Shown: positions 34,770 through 45,465, numbered from the stretch's first letter. The stretch is 64,000 nt of DNA from Chrysaora quinquecirrha (GCA_014526335.1 JACTAT010000059.1:4301312-4365311), one strand, 5' to 3'. Numbers and translations: made by a program. Notes: generated by a model from the sequence alone, not told the origin.

Positions 34770-35750
34770 AGTAAGCTGTATCATTCCATTTTTATTGTGA
34801 CAAATTTCTGCGGCGCGGAAAAACACAGAAAATGGCTGACTTGCTTGAGATTATATGGGGCACAGAGAGGGCCGGGGACACAGCATGTCTGACCGCTCAG
34901 CAATGCGGTCCACATTTTCAATTCAACTCATTTGTCCATGAACACGCTGAATTCCCATAACATTTTTCTTGTATATAAGTTTACTGTTAGTTGATTGTTT
35001 TGTTGAAGATACCTACTAAATTTGCAGCCCATGTCGAATCCTAGTGGAGAAGTTACTATGCTTAAGTTCTAGTATCGAAGAGAAGTTTTGTAATCTTTGA
35101 AGAGCTTGTTTTGTTCTGTTTCTTGTTATGTTGGTATGTTTTAATTTGCCCTGACTAGTAAAAGGGCAGTAATTGTCAAAGACACTTTTGCTTTGATAAT
35201 GTGATGTTATGTTGCCATTCTCTAATTTGCTCTGTAAATTTTGTTTGTTGGTCCTTAAGATTTTTAGGAAAAAGAGGAGTTAGTTTTGTGTTTTGCCTGT
35301 GATTTTGTCCCCAAATACTGTTTCTGTACATACAGAACTTCATCGCAAACGTCTAAGAATGCAAGTTTTTTCATGGCGGACATTTTGCAAGCGTGAGTGA
35401 GAGTTTGCCCAACGAATTCGGTGTTTTATAGCCATATGACAGTCTCGGCATAGTATGGAGACCCTAGTAAGAGGGTAACCTGGAATTAAAATTTAATTCT
35501 TATTGTACTCCAGGGTTGTACGTGTCACTGATACTGCATGCTCTGTGTTCTCATTTTAAAACGCGGCAATCGGCCAGAAATGTGTGTCTAACCGCGACAA
35601 CACGCGAGACAAGTTACTACCAAGGGCCGATGTCTATTATACCTAGTAATTGGATCACTGTCCGAAGGATGCTCCTCAATTATAATGCCCTGCTTTTCTT
35701 GTGAGCTCTAAGGGATAGCAAGCGAACATTCAATCTTACCATTCAAAATC
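34770..35750. other. UNG 3' flank, nothing recognised
   Basis: AT-rich; probably includes the UNG 3' untranslated region. No repeat copy or gene was identified. Confidence 0.35.
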
Positions 35751-35779
35751 ATGTGCCTCATGCGCTGATGCGTAACTAA

Positions 35780-36184
35780 TCAAGCTAGACCTAGTTGCTG
35801 TTCTAAGCGTGTCGAGACAGCAATGAAATCTGCTCGCTTTTTCATCGACTTCAGCTTTTTGATTTCCGCAAGAATGGTGCTGTCCAGATCGAAATCATCT
35901 GCAGTGTCCATGCCACCGACAGCAGTATCTCTGTTGTCATCTTTCGCATCGATTTCTGCCGGTATGTCTGATGCTTCCGCTATGACCGTCCTTCAACCTT
36001 TCCTTTAACCACTCAGCTGACGCAAACTTTGGCACACAAACTCTGGCAGATTTTGACCACATTTGAGCACATTTGATGCGAGCTTCAATTGCATAAAGGA
36101 CCCAAATTTTAGTATAGGCGCAAAGTTTTATTATCTTATCGCCTGTGCTATTGAAGCACTGAAGTACGCGGTCAGTAATCAAGT
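35780..36184 (-). pseudogene. Frameshifted coding remnant of unknown family
   Basis: On the minus strand a coding-like frame runs from about 36184 (includes LCAYTKIWVLYAIEARIKCA and CVPKFASAEWLKERLK). It then shifts by one base near 35990 into a second frame (includes EIDAKDDNRDTAVGGMDTAD and ILAEIKKLKSMKKRADF) that ends in TGA at 35780-35782. The second part is acidic then helical, like a protein C terminus. The upstream end is cut where a repeat with TTAACCCTAA termini begins at 36188. I do not recognise the family; a host gene exon, retrocopy or transposon protein are all possible. Confidence 0.4.
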
Positions 36185-36187
36185 CAG

Positions 36188-36709
36188 TTAACCCTAACCC
36201 TACCGGCTTTTTTATCTAACATAGCCGGGGGGGGGTGTTTTCCTGTAGAGCTAGAGCAATGAAATTTGACACAAGCATTGGTCAATGTATTACGAGCAAT
36301 GTTGGTAAATTGGGCGTCTCCCACTTCTATTATGACGTCATTGTGACATCATAATCAAAACATGCTATCGACGTTGGTCAAAGACCTTCCTTAATATCAA
36401 TAAAAATCCAAATGTGTCTTTACATTTTGTTGCTAGTAACTATTTTCTATTACCTTGCAAGGAACTAGTCAATTCTGATAAGATTCACTGGTAAAAATTT
36501 GCATTTATATGTGGTTTTGGCATGACTGCTTTCCATATAAGGCAATCATTGTTATTATTATGGGGATTATTTTGTATCACATTGTTGCTTATACTTATAC
36601 GCTTAAAGTCAGCCTGGTTTTGGAGCTTACATCCACCACACAACAGAACAGTTACAAGAAAAGCCTGAGGGGATGGATTCCACCCCCCTCCGGTAGGATT
36701 CGGGTTAAG
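36188..36709. repeat. MITE with telomere-like termini (TTAACCCTAA ... GGGTTAA)
   Basis: Left TTAACCCTAACCCTACCGGC and right CCGGTAGGATTCGGGTTAA are inverted. Relatives: about 60243-60530 (truncated) and 63137 to the right edge. It abuts the coding remnant at 35780-36184. Confidence 0.75.
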
Positions 36710-36739
36710 CACCTGATTTAGAATATACACGAGAGAATA

Positions 36740-37230
36740 CGCATAAATGTTTGATTTCCCTGTTTTTTTTTAACCTCCACTTGGGATAACTTTAGACTTT
36801 ATTAACTAATACATACTTATTACCTACTGTAATCTGTTTTATTTCTTTTACGAGAATCGATATTTATCCCTAAAAGACAACAAAAAGAGCGAAAAAGTTT
36901 ACTCCACTCCCCCTTTCTCTAATTTCCCTCTTAAATGATTAGTATTCATCCCTTTATTTGCTCCTTCGTCATTGATTGATGGCTATTTATACAAAGTGGG
37001 GTTCTGTCTCGTTACCCAAACTGTCACCACCGTTGGGGCATAGTTTTTTTATTTCAAAATCTTCCCAAATCTTTAATCTCAATTTTGCAGACTTTGCAAA
37101 CATCGCGAATCAAGAACAACCTGAAAATGATAGACTCTTCATGACTCCGCAATAGATAGTGTTGGGGGCATTTAATTATGGTCCATTGCGTCGAAATATT
37201 TAATTTCCAAAGGATAGATTTTTCATAAGT
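36740..37230. other. Intergenic, nothing recognised
   Basis: AT-rich sequence with no supported gene or repeat. Confidence 0.35.
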
Positions 37231-37234
37231 GGCA

Positions 37235-37405
37235 TACCACAATAGATAGGATTCGAACCTGGACTGCGTGATCAGAGAGCCAACGACGTTTCCACTGAGC
37301 TATAGAGCTCAATGAAATCGCCGAGTAACTCTCCGAGTCATACAGCCCAAGGCTCTCCTCCCGTTTGATCTTTTGTGTTTCGGCTATGTTGAGCCTTCTT
37401 CAGCA
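37235..37405 (-). repeat. tRNA-derived SINE, family 1, copy 3 (minus)
   Basis: On the minus strand: GGCTCAACATAGCCGAAACAC, the A-box-like ATAGCTCAGTGGAAACGTCG and the B-box GGTTCGAATCC. It forms an inverted pair with copy 4. Confidence 0.75.
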
Positions 37406-37446
37406 CCGTACATATTTGTACATATTTTTCATGAATGGCCATTCAT

Positions 37447-37560
37447 TCAGAGTTACTCGGCTATTTCATTGAGCTCTATAGCTCAGTGGAAACGTCGTTG
37501 GCTCTCTGATCATGCAATCCAGGTTCGAATCCCGGTTCGAATGCCACTTGTGGAAAAATC
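37447..37560 (+). repeat. tRNA-derived SINE, family 1, copy 4
   Basis: TTGAGCTCTATAGCTCAGTGG (A box) and AGGTTCGAATCCCGG (B box). The RNA arm is well kept but there is no standard tRNA 3' half. Confidence 0.75.
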
Positions 37561-37726
37561 TAATTTCCAAAGGTGTAGAGAACGTAATACACCAACGCTA
37601 TCTTTTTGCGGAATCGTCTATTCTACCATTTCCAGAATGTTGCATATTAGAAGATGATAAGGGATCCAGCACCGTCTAAGAGCCAACTATGTGTTTCTTG
37701 GTTTCTTTAGATATGTTTCAAGATAA

Positions 37727-38003
37727 GGCCCTGGCCAAACAACCAAGCATTGCTCATCAAACATCTGAAATGTTGCTTGTCAAAGAAAGTGTTTTCCGTT
37801 TGGCCACGTCACAAAACATTGCTTATCAAACATATTTTGCTGATGTGAAAAGTAGGAAATGGTTTTGAAGCTTGTCTAAAACATTGCTTAGAAATTCTGC
37901 TTGTCAAGCAATGTTTTGAGACGCGGCCAAACGGTCAAGCATTGTTTGTAGCGCAAATTCCAAATGTTTGACCAACAATGTTTGACCGTTTGACCATGTC
38001 CTA
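37727..38003. repeat. MITE family A copy
   Basis: GGCCCTGGCCAAACAACCAAGC at the left and CAATGTTTGACCGTTTGACCATGTCC at the right, with an inner TTTGGCCACGTCACAAAACATTGC. Confidence 0.8.
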
Positions 38004-38420
38004 ATATACTGGGTCGATGTCTCCATACTCTTCAATTCATCCTTTTCGCTCTTTTTTATATATTATTTGCATTGATTTACTTTGTTACTCTTAAACACAA
38101 TGGTATAATTATTTCAAAAATTTAAATTAACGTATTAAATATTTTAAGTAACTTAAAAACTTTTTAGAAAGTTTATGAATATTTACATGAAGTTGCATTG
38201 TGCTTAGCAAACTAGCTGCTTTACACATGCAAATATAAATGCAAAGCTCCAAAAAATGCTCCCCAAAATTTATTACTCATATTAAGAATCTGCAAATCTT
38301 TCTTCAGTTAAACCTGAAAACTCGATATTAGAAAAAAGTCTTGTTCTATAATATTTACAATTATATCATTCGCTATTTTTCTTTCTACTTCATGCAGTTT
38401 TTTCATGACGGTGCTTTATA
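38004..38420. other. Intergenic, nothing recognised
   Basis: AT-rich sequence with no supported gene or repeat. Confidence 0.35.
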
Positions 38421-38429
38421 GCAATATTG

Positions 38430-39460
38430 CCTATTGCGGCTACACATTTTGCTTTTCTATCACTGTCTCTGCTCAACTCAGATTTTGATTTGTTCTGCAC
38501 TGCTTTTGCTCTGTTGTGGCTATGGCCGAACACTGTCACTGGGATGGGTCACTCGACGTGAGTATGGCTCTGCCTTTTCTCTGATCTGCGCGGCCCTGGT
38601 TCTGCTTTTACTGCAGTTGTGGTTCTATTCTTGCTCTGGCTCTCCTTCAGTTTCTGCTGTGGTTCAACTCAGGCTGCGACACTGGTTCTGGCTCCAACTC
38701 CGGCTCTGGTTTCTGTCTCTGTAGTTGTGGCTCGATTCTTGCTCTGGCTCTTCTTCAGTTTCTGCTCTGGTTCAACTCAGGTTGCGAGTCTTGTTCTGGC
38801 TCCAGCTCTGGTTCTGCTTTGGCTGTAGTTGTGGCTCTATTCTGGCTCTGGCTCTGCTTCAGTTTCTGCTGTGGCTCTGCTCAGGTTGCGACTCTGGTTC
38901 TGGCTCCAACTCTGGTTCTGCTTTGACGGTAGTTGTGACTCTATTCTTGCTCTGCTTCAGTTTCTGCTCTGCTTTCCTCTGGTTGCGACTCTTGTTCTGA
39001 CTCCAGCTCTGGTTCTGCTTTGGCTGTAGTTTTGGCTCTATTCTGGCTGTGGCTCTGCTTCAGTTTCTGCTCTGGCTCTGCTCAGGTTGCGACTTTTGTT
39101 CTAGCTTCCGCTCTGGTTCTGGTTTCTGGCTATTGCTTGGGCTCTTTTCTGGGTCTGGCTCTGTTTTGTTCCTGATCGGGCTTCGGCTCTAGCTCTGGCT
39201 GCGGCTCTGTTCTGACTCTTCGCTCCTGCTCTGGCTCTGCTGTGGTTCTGCCTCTGCTGTGGCTGTGGTTTAGCTCTTGCTTCGGCTCTAGGTCTGACTC
39301 ATTGGTGTGGCTTTGCTGTGGCTCTTGCTCTGATACTCTGCTCTCTGTCTAAATCCAGCTCTGACTTTGATTGTAGCTCGGCTCGAGCTTTGCATTTGCC
39401 TTTGCTCTTGTTTTCGCTGCTGTAGGTCTGGCTCTGCTTTGGCTGTGGCTCTAAGGATAA
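38430..39460. repeat. Degenerate GGCTCT/TTCTG low-complexity satellite
   Basis: About 1 kb of imperfect 6-bp words (GGCTCT, GGTTCT, TTGCTCT) with a higher-order unit near 100 bp, of the form CTTCAGTTTCTGCTCTGGCTCTGCTCAGGTTGCGACT. The strand is nearly free of A over long stretches. It gives long open frames in several phases that are not credible genes. A shorter part recurs at 39610-39850. Confidence 0.85.
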
Positions 39461-39609
39461 GGATATATTTTACCATTTTAATCGTTTTTAGTTAGGAGGG
39501 CCCCTTGAAATTCAGCCTGCGGGTTGAAGGACTACCTTCCTCTTATATGCTTTTATACTATTTATCTTCACTGTATTAGTAAACCTTTTTTTTTTAAATG
39601 AAATGAAAA

Positions 39610-39850
39610 AAATGAAATGCCTCTGCCTTGCTCTGGCTCTGGTCTCTCTCTTACTGCGGCTCTGGATCTAACACTTTGCTGTGGCTCTGCTGTGTGTGAC
39701 TGTAGCTCGGCCCGGGCTTTCTGGTTTTCGCTGCTCAGGTTGTGCTGTGGCTCTGGTCGTGGTTGTGCCTTGTGGCTGTGGCATAAGCTTTGCTTTGCCT
39801 CTAAATCTGCCGTTGTTCTAGCTCTGTTTTGCTTTGTTCTATGGCTCCAT
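39610..39850. repeat. Second block of the GGCTCT satellite
   Basis: GCTCTGGCTCTGGTCTCTCTC and TGTGGCTCTGGTCGTGG words, separated from the main block by an AT-rich spacer. Confidence 0.75.
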
Positions 39851-39879
39851 TTGTATTTCCATTTGTATCCATTTTTATG

Positions 39880-40200
39880 GAAATAACAATAAAATGAACT
39901 AATAAACAAATAAATGAATAAACAAATTAATGAATAGATAAATTAAATAAATAAATACAGTAGATAAATGAATGAATAAGAAGACGTGTAAATATATGAA
40001 AAAGAAAAAAGTAAGTAAATGAATTAATTAATTCTGAATGAATGAATAAAACAATGAATAAATAAATGAATGAATAAATAAATAAATAAATGAATGAATA
40101 AATAAATAAATGAATAAATAAATAAATAAATACATTAATAGATAAATAAATAACTTAATAAATAGTTAGGATATTAAATAGAAAGTACGTAATAAAACAT
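39880..40200. repeat. (AAATGAAT/AAATAAAT)n microsatellite
   Basis: About 320 bp of 4-bp periodic TAAA and TGAA units. Confidence 0.9.
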
Positions 40201-40426
40201 CATTAAATAATTAGTTTCACCCTTATTATCTAAGATTTTCCCACCACCATTTGAAACAACTAGGTTGTTTAGCTAGGGGCGATCTACCCTCAAACGCCAA
40301 ATAAAATTTACATGAAAACAAAACTTGCTCAAGATATTGGAGACGTTTTAATTTTTACATTTCTCTAAAGTATGTAAAGCATGTTCAAGTGTCGCTTCAG
40401 GTAGATCGGCAATTACTGTATTCTCC

Positions 40427-40754
40427 TAGACTTATTACATGAGTCCCACTTTTCGCAAACAGAAACAAAAACAACAACAACCATACAGCTGTTTGCTCAG
40501 AGTGGTCTTCTTTGCAATACTATGCTTGCATATATTTTCCTGAAAGAGATGAATTTCTGGGGGCTTTTGGCAGGCTGGCTGACAGTCGCTGGCAGCTTTC
40601 CTTTGAAATTGCGCCATTCATTGGCGCCATTTTGCTTTTTCAGAAACGAGGCCCAATGGTTTTGACCACTTTTTCTGCTAAAAAATTATGAGTCGTAGTT
40701 TGAGCGTCCAGGATAGACTCAATAGCGATAACTACGACTCATGTAATAAGTCTA
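40427..40754. mobile_element. 328-bp Mutator-like MITE with exact 9-bp TSD
   Basis: TIRs TAGACTTATTACATGAGTC and its inverse GACTCATGTAATAAGTCTA. TSD GTATTCTCC at 40418-40426 and 40755-40763. Inside are ACAACAACAACCATACAGCTG and GAGCGTCCAGGA. A 134-bp relative is nested at 57426-57559. Confidence 0.92.
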
Positions 40755-41030
40755 GTATTCTCCATTGATTCTCTCTCATGATCGCCTTCTCTCCAATGAC
40801 TGCATCTCTCGAATGAGCGCCCCCCTTTTGGGCAAAATTTTAAATGAGCACCCCAATATATTATCACTAATGGTACCAGTCAAATTGCACGAAATGCCAA
40901 TAGTTTATGTTAAATGGGCGTCCCTCTCCAATGAGCGTCTTTCTATAATTGGTGGAACACCCTATTAGTTACCAAAATTAAATGCGCTCTTTACAGAGAG
41001 TACGGTACACTTGGGTGCAGAAGTTAATAC

Positions 41031-41471
41031 CCCGGGGGGGGGGCACTCTCAAAGATTTGGGTAGTGGGGATGTGCGGCCAGAATTAGGCGACTTTTCCCT
41101 TGGTTTTACCTGAGAATGGGTTTGCTTTTTTAGTTTTTTTTTTTACCTGACAATGGGTGCGTTTTTTCATATAAGTCCACCTAAGAATGGGTAATTTTCT
41201 AATGATGTTTTATATTACCTGAAAAAGCAGAATACATGGCGCACAAGAGGATTTTAAAACACATTTTTGGACTTTATGCTAAAATTCGGAACAACAATGC
41301 GGACTAAATAGCCATTTTAGGTGGTTTTTGTTGTCGTTTTAGAATTGGCGCGTAAATCTTAATTACCTATGGATCGGTTTACGTAAAATAAAATTACCTC
41401 AGGATGGGTCTACAAAAAATTCCGCTGTCCACACACCCCCACCAAAATACGAAAGAGTGCCCCCCCCCGGG
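41031..41471. mobile_element. 441-bp MITE with poly-G termini and 8-bp TSD
   Basis: Termini CCCGGGGGGGGGGCACTCT and AGAGTGCCCCCCCCCGGG; TSD GTTAATAC at 41023-41030 and 41472-41479. Inside, words like CCTGAGAATGGGT repeat every 40-60 bp. Confidence 0.88.
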
Positions 41472-41564
41472 GTTAATACAAAAGTTCGCAACTGCACATT
41501 TGGTACCTAAGTTACGTCCCGGTTAGCTCAGTTTTTCAAATAAGGCTACTGTAATACTGGGTTA

Positions 41565-42009
41565 AGCTGGTTTTCCACTAGGCTGATTTTTCCGCGCGCA
41601 GTGGAAGGGCTATTGTTTTCGAAACACTGCACGCGTTTAAAAAGATTTTCAATTTCCAAAATCAGGCACAAAAGTGCTCCAGTTAGATGAATGACTTTGT
41701 GTGAAAAGCCTTCAAGCGATTTGATTGGCAAGCGCCCTCGGATGCTGCGGAAAGGTTGAAGTCAATCCAGAGTCAATCCTACTTTCAAACACGCACGCAG
41801 TGAAGCGTTGAGCAGCGACCATTGTTAGATATAACAATGCATTTCATTTTCATTTCATTTCATTTTTACTTTTTTAGGCCAGGTAGCCCCGTCAGTTAGA
41901 AAAAACTGATTACAGGGGGCCATGCATTTAAATACCATACTTTTTAGGATATGCAAATACAATAGCCGCGCTGCCGCGCGCGGTAAAATCAGCCTAGTGG
42001 AAACCGGCT
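41565..42009. mobile_element. 445-bp Harbinger-like MITE with TTA TSD
   Basis: TIRs AGCTGGTTTTCCACTAGGCTG and CAGCCTAGTGGAAACCGGCT; TTA at 41562-41564 and 42010-42012. The inner arms are GC-rich (CCGCGCGC). It lies just downstream of the GPCR stop. Confidence 0.8.
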
Positions 42010-42148
42010 TTACTTAAGATTTAAAATTCCCCCTCTAAAACTTTAATTATGTAATAAACGCTCCCTCTTTTAAACGCCCCCTTAAATACAAGACCCCCTA
42101 TAAATTTTGAAAACGAAGAAATCAAGAAAAGAATCCCAAAAAAGAAAT

Positions 42149-43240
42149 CTATCGCCGTCTATGTACCACCTCCTGATCGCGTCTGCATTGGAACGGGAAC
42201 AACTTGGGTAGTATTGTTTTTCTTGAGACGTAGTATGGAAAAATAGCACGGCGGAAGTTTGGCAAACGGAGCGTGTAGATGAACGGGTTGATGAGGGAGG
42301 ACGTGACGCAGAACAGAAGCTGGAGGTCTCGGAGCCAATGACGGAAAATGCAATCGCCTTTCTCGAGATTGATGATGAAGATCATGATGGTGGCAGGCAC
42401 AAAGCAGAGCAAGAAGAAGAAAAACAGGACGAGGAGCACTGTAACGGTTTTTCTTGTTTGTGCTGCATGTCGACTGCTGGTGACGTTCGATGATACGCTA
42501 TCATTCTTCGGGTTATTTTGCTCCATGCTGACGGCATTTGAAGAAGTTGGCTGGGTGGGGTTGTCTGCCTGGGTGTGGTTGCTTGGACTTGTTTTTCTGG
42601 GGATGTCTGCGTTGAGGCTTTCTAGTAGAGCTTCCTCTCGGTGTTTGATGACCAGATAAAGCAAGAAATAACAGCACATCATGACAATGAAAGTGAAGAC
42701 GCAGCTGAAGCTCGCCATAACCCAAGCCATTGTCACGTATCCGACAGCGAAGTACATGCCTGAAAGGCCGTATGCAAGAACCCAAATAACAAGAGCGGCA
42801 AGGCCATACTCAGTGAATGAAACATTACTGCGATATTTCAATGGAAATCTCACAGCGATGAGGCGATCAATGGACAGGGCTGATAGACTGAGTAGCGAGG
42901 CAGTTATGGATGCGAAGTAATTGAAGTGCACAAACTTGACAAAGTAGGGATACTCTTCTCTGACTTCCACCCTTATTGCTTCTTTGAAATGCGCCCACGA
43001 GGTTAGAGGGTCGATCAGCGTTCCAACTATCAGATCAGCGGCGGCTAAATTCACAACGAAGAAGTTGAATTGCGTACGAAGCTCTCTGAATGGATCGAGA
43101 ACAATCGCTAGAATGATCAAGCCGTTGCCGACTACTGTCACCGGGCAATATACTGCACCGATAACTGCACTTAGGTATGACAAGGTGACTGGTGCCATCA
43201 CGTCTGTGCAATTCAAACTGATTTTCGATTCAACCGTCAT
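42149..43240 (-). CDS. Class A (rhodopsin-like) G protein-coupled receptor, intronless (363 aa)
   Basis: One open frame encodes seven membrane segments. Landmarks: GN at 38-39 in TM1; NLAAAD with Asp69 in TM2; DRL (125-127, a DRY variant) followed by IAVRFPLKY at the end of TM3; LCFVP (278-282) in TM6, with Phe where most have Trp of CWxP; NPFIY (318-322) in TM7. Asn10 lies in an N-X-T sequon in the short N terminus. The third inner loop (about 201-262) is long and rich in Ser, Asn and Thr. No Cys is present at the usual top of TM3 or in the second outer loop, so the common disulfide is missing, as in melanocortin and lysophospholipid receptors. A splice acceptor at 43296 suggests a spliced 5' untranslated region. 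Ligand unknown; a cnidarian orphan receptor is as likely as any named class. Confidence 0.92.
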   Translation of the reverse strand: MTVESKISLNCTDVMAPVTLSYLSAVIGAVYCPVTVVGNGLIILAIVLDPFRELRTQFNFFVVNLAAADLIVGTLIDPLTSWAHFKEAIRVEVREEYPYFVKFVHFNYFASITASLLSLSALSIDRLIAVRFPLKYRSNVSFTEYGLAALVIWVLAYGLSGMYFAVGYVTMAWVMASFSCVFTFIVMMCCYFLLYLVIKHREEALLESLNADIPRKTSPSNHTQADNPTQPTSSNAVSMEQNNPKNDSVSSNVTSSRHAAQTRKTVTVLLVLFFFFLLCFVPATIMIFIINLEKGDCIFRHWLRDLQLLFCVTSSLINPFIYTLRLPNFRRAIFPYYVSRKTILPKLFPFQCRRDQEVVHRRR

Positions 43241-43296
43241 TTTTGTTGTATCAGTAACATCAGAATATTTGTATCTGCAGAGCCTTCGTTCTCTAC
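43241..43296 (-). other. 5' untranslated part of the GPCR exon with upstream splice acceptor
   Basis: On the minus strand a pyrimidine-rich tract ending TTTCAATTTCAG is followed at 43296 by exon sequence that leads to the GPCR ATG 56 nt later. This implies an upstream non-coding exon at higher coordinates, which I could not place. Confidence 0.45.
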
Positions 43297-43299
43297 CTG

Positions 43300-44298
43300 A
43301 AATTGAAAACGGTTAATTTTGAATTTTGACATTTCGCCATACCCCTTTTGCCGATTTCGTTATTTAAATATAAAATGGATGCAGAAACTTCACGCGTAAG
43401 AGTCCAGAAATACTGGCGGTTCCGCGGCTGCGAGCCGGAGGAAAGTTTTGCCTGGTATTATTAAATTTGATTTTTATAAGAAATTTAGTTTAGAAAACTT
43501 TTTCAGCTAATATTTGCTGCCTTCGTTTAGTGTCAAATACACAGTAAAACAAATAAACCCCAAAGTTTCGAGACCCGACCATTTTCTGTCCCTAAACCGT
43601 TATTTGTCCCTAAATTGTCCCCAAAATTGTAGATATTGTCCCGAATATTTCGGGTTAGAAAATATTGAAAATAATTTAGGGATACTTTCAATGCTCGTCC
43701 CCAAATCGTCCCTAATGCAAGAAGCGAGGTAAAACTATTTGTCCCGAAAATATTCGTTCCTAAATAATTTTGTCATTGTTTGATCTACAATCTATCCCTA
43801 AGTTGTCCCTAATATTTGAATTTGCTTAAGTTCAAAAGAAAAAGCGCGCAAAATCAAACATTAAGCCGTCGACATCATCACAATGAACAACGAACAAGAC
43901 GAGGAAACGGGAGGACATGAAAAATGATGCTGCAGCTCTGTTGAATCTGCAATATCCAAACAGGCCAGAAGTAGCTGGTCTGAAGGACGAAACTGGTGAG
44001 AATTTTTTTTTCTATTTTACATTAATGTAAAAAGCTTATCCTTCAAATCATTCTGTTTCAAAATTAACCTCTGCAGCCAGACGAAGCTGGTGCTCATCGT
44101 AAACTAACGTGTCCCAGAACAGGGGAAAATTCGCATGTGTAGCCGCGGCTTTATTTCTTTAAAATATACCTTGGGACAAGCGACGACGAATTATAGGGAC
44201 AAGTAGAAGCGAATATATTCATCTTTTTTAATAAAGTCAGGCTCCTTAAATAGTCTCAGATCCAGTACTGGAATTCCTTATCCGAGTGTCGCCTTCAT
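43300..44298. other. GPCR upstream region
   Basis: Contains words of the form GTCCCTAAATTGTCCCCAAAATTG (43580-43810) that repeat imperfectly; no exon was identified. Confidence 0.35.
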
Positions 44299-45125
44299 GA
44301 TACACGCTTTTTTTATAAGGAACCTACATGTAGAAGGCCCAAAAATTTTAAGAACTTATACTACTAGAGAGAAAATAACTAAAGAACTTTTTATTGTTGA
44401 ATAGTTTTATCACTGGAAACAATCAAGACTTACAATGCCGGTTCCTTTCATTTGCAGTCGAATATCACATAAATTGTACGTTACGCATGTATCAAATGTT
44501 TCCGTGAGTAGCACGCTCCTCCGCAGCGCCTTTCTAGAAATGAGCGAAGGAAACAGGAGGAAGAAAGATAACAATAATGACTGCCGAGGTCAAATAAGGA
44601 CGCTGTGGAGGAGCATGTATTCTTGTATTATTCTTACACTCTTTTTTTATAAGAACCAGGAAATTTTGATTGAGGCTGGCTGTTCTTAAGTTTTTGCCTT
44701 TTTTGAGCCTGAAATGTTCCTAATCTGTCCTTAACTCCTTGGTTACTGAGGCATCTAGATTTTGTCAGTGAATGTATTTAGTGGTAATAGGGTTGTGTAA
44801 AAAATGGAGCATGCTTGTCCAGTTCACTGTTAATAGTTCCTTAATTTTAACTGCACATACAGTGGTCTTAACAATAAAAGAGAGACATTTGCATGTGAGC
44901 AAAGCTCGAGACTACTCAAAGAAACATTGGAAATATGCTTAACGTACAATTTATGTGATTTTCGACTGCAAATGAATGGAACCGGCTTTCTAATTCTTGA
45001 TTATTTGCAGTGATAAAAGTATTCAACCTTCAAAAGTTCCTTAATGATTTTCTCTTTAGTAGTATAAGTTCTTTAAATTTTCGGGCCTTCTACATGTAGG
45101 TCCCTTATAAAGTGGTTTTTTTTTA
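44299..45125. repeat. ATAAGGAAC foldback element carrying an inserted ATAAGAACC element
   Basis: Outer ends ACACGCTTTTTTTATAAGGAACC and GGTCCCTTATAAAGTGGTTTTTTTT match the complete copy at 57838-58241. From 44633 to about 44825 it holds part of the ACACTCTTTTTTTATAAGAACC family seen at 53397-53697. Confidence 0.65.
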
Positions 45126-45127
45126 TA

Positions 45128-45465
45128 TAAGAACAATTTTATAAGAACACGAGCCTGGATTTTGCTCAGATTTTAAGAACAAAGTAAGAACAAGCTGAGG
45201 CTGGCCTTTTCATAAGCCCTACGAATATCGACTTAATATGAAAGTAAGACAGTCAGACTGAATGTAAAAAGCAAGCGAACAAAGAAATAGACAAGCATGC
45301 TGCATTTTTACACAAACCTAGTACCATTCCAGACATGCACTGAAAAATATTACTGCCTAAGTTACCAAGGAATTAAGAACAGATTAAGAACATTTCAGGC
45401 TCAAAAAGGCAAAACTTAAGAACAGCCAGCCTCAATCGAAATTTCCTGGTTCTTATAAAAAATGC
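45128..45465. repeat. ACTCTTTTTTTATAAGAACC family copy, reverse orientation
   Basis: Begins TATAAGAACAATTTTATAAGAACACGAGCC and ends AACAGCCAGCCTCAATCGAAATTTCCTGGTTCTTATAAAAAA, the same as 53397-53697 on the other strand. Confidence 0.75.

Noticed and set aside
34632..34892. 86-aa ORF as the true C terminus of UNG
   Set aside because: It loses the conserved motif that is present one frame over; it arises from the one-base deletion.
37447..37560. Functional tRNA gene
   Set aside because: A and B boxes are present, but there is no proper acceptor stem or 3' half and the sequence is repeated; it is a SINE.
38434..39029. Leu/Val/Ser-rich ORFs of 66-96 aa
   Set aside because: Low-complexity translations of the GGCTCT satellite, open in several frames.
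42348..42920. Plus-strand ORFs across the GPCR
   Set aside because: Antisense shadows of the 363-aa receptor frame.
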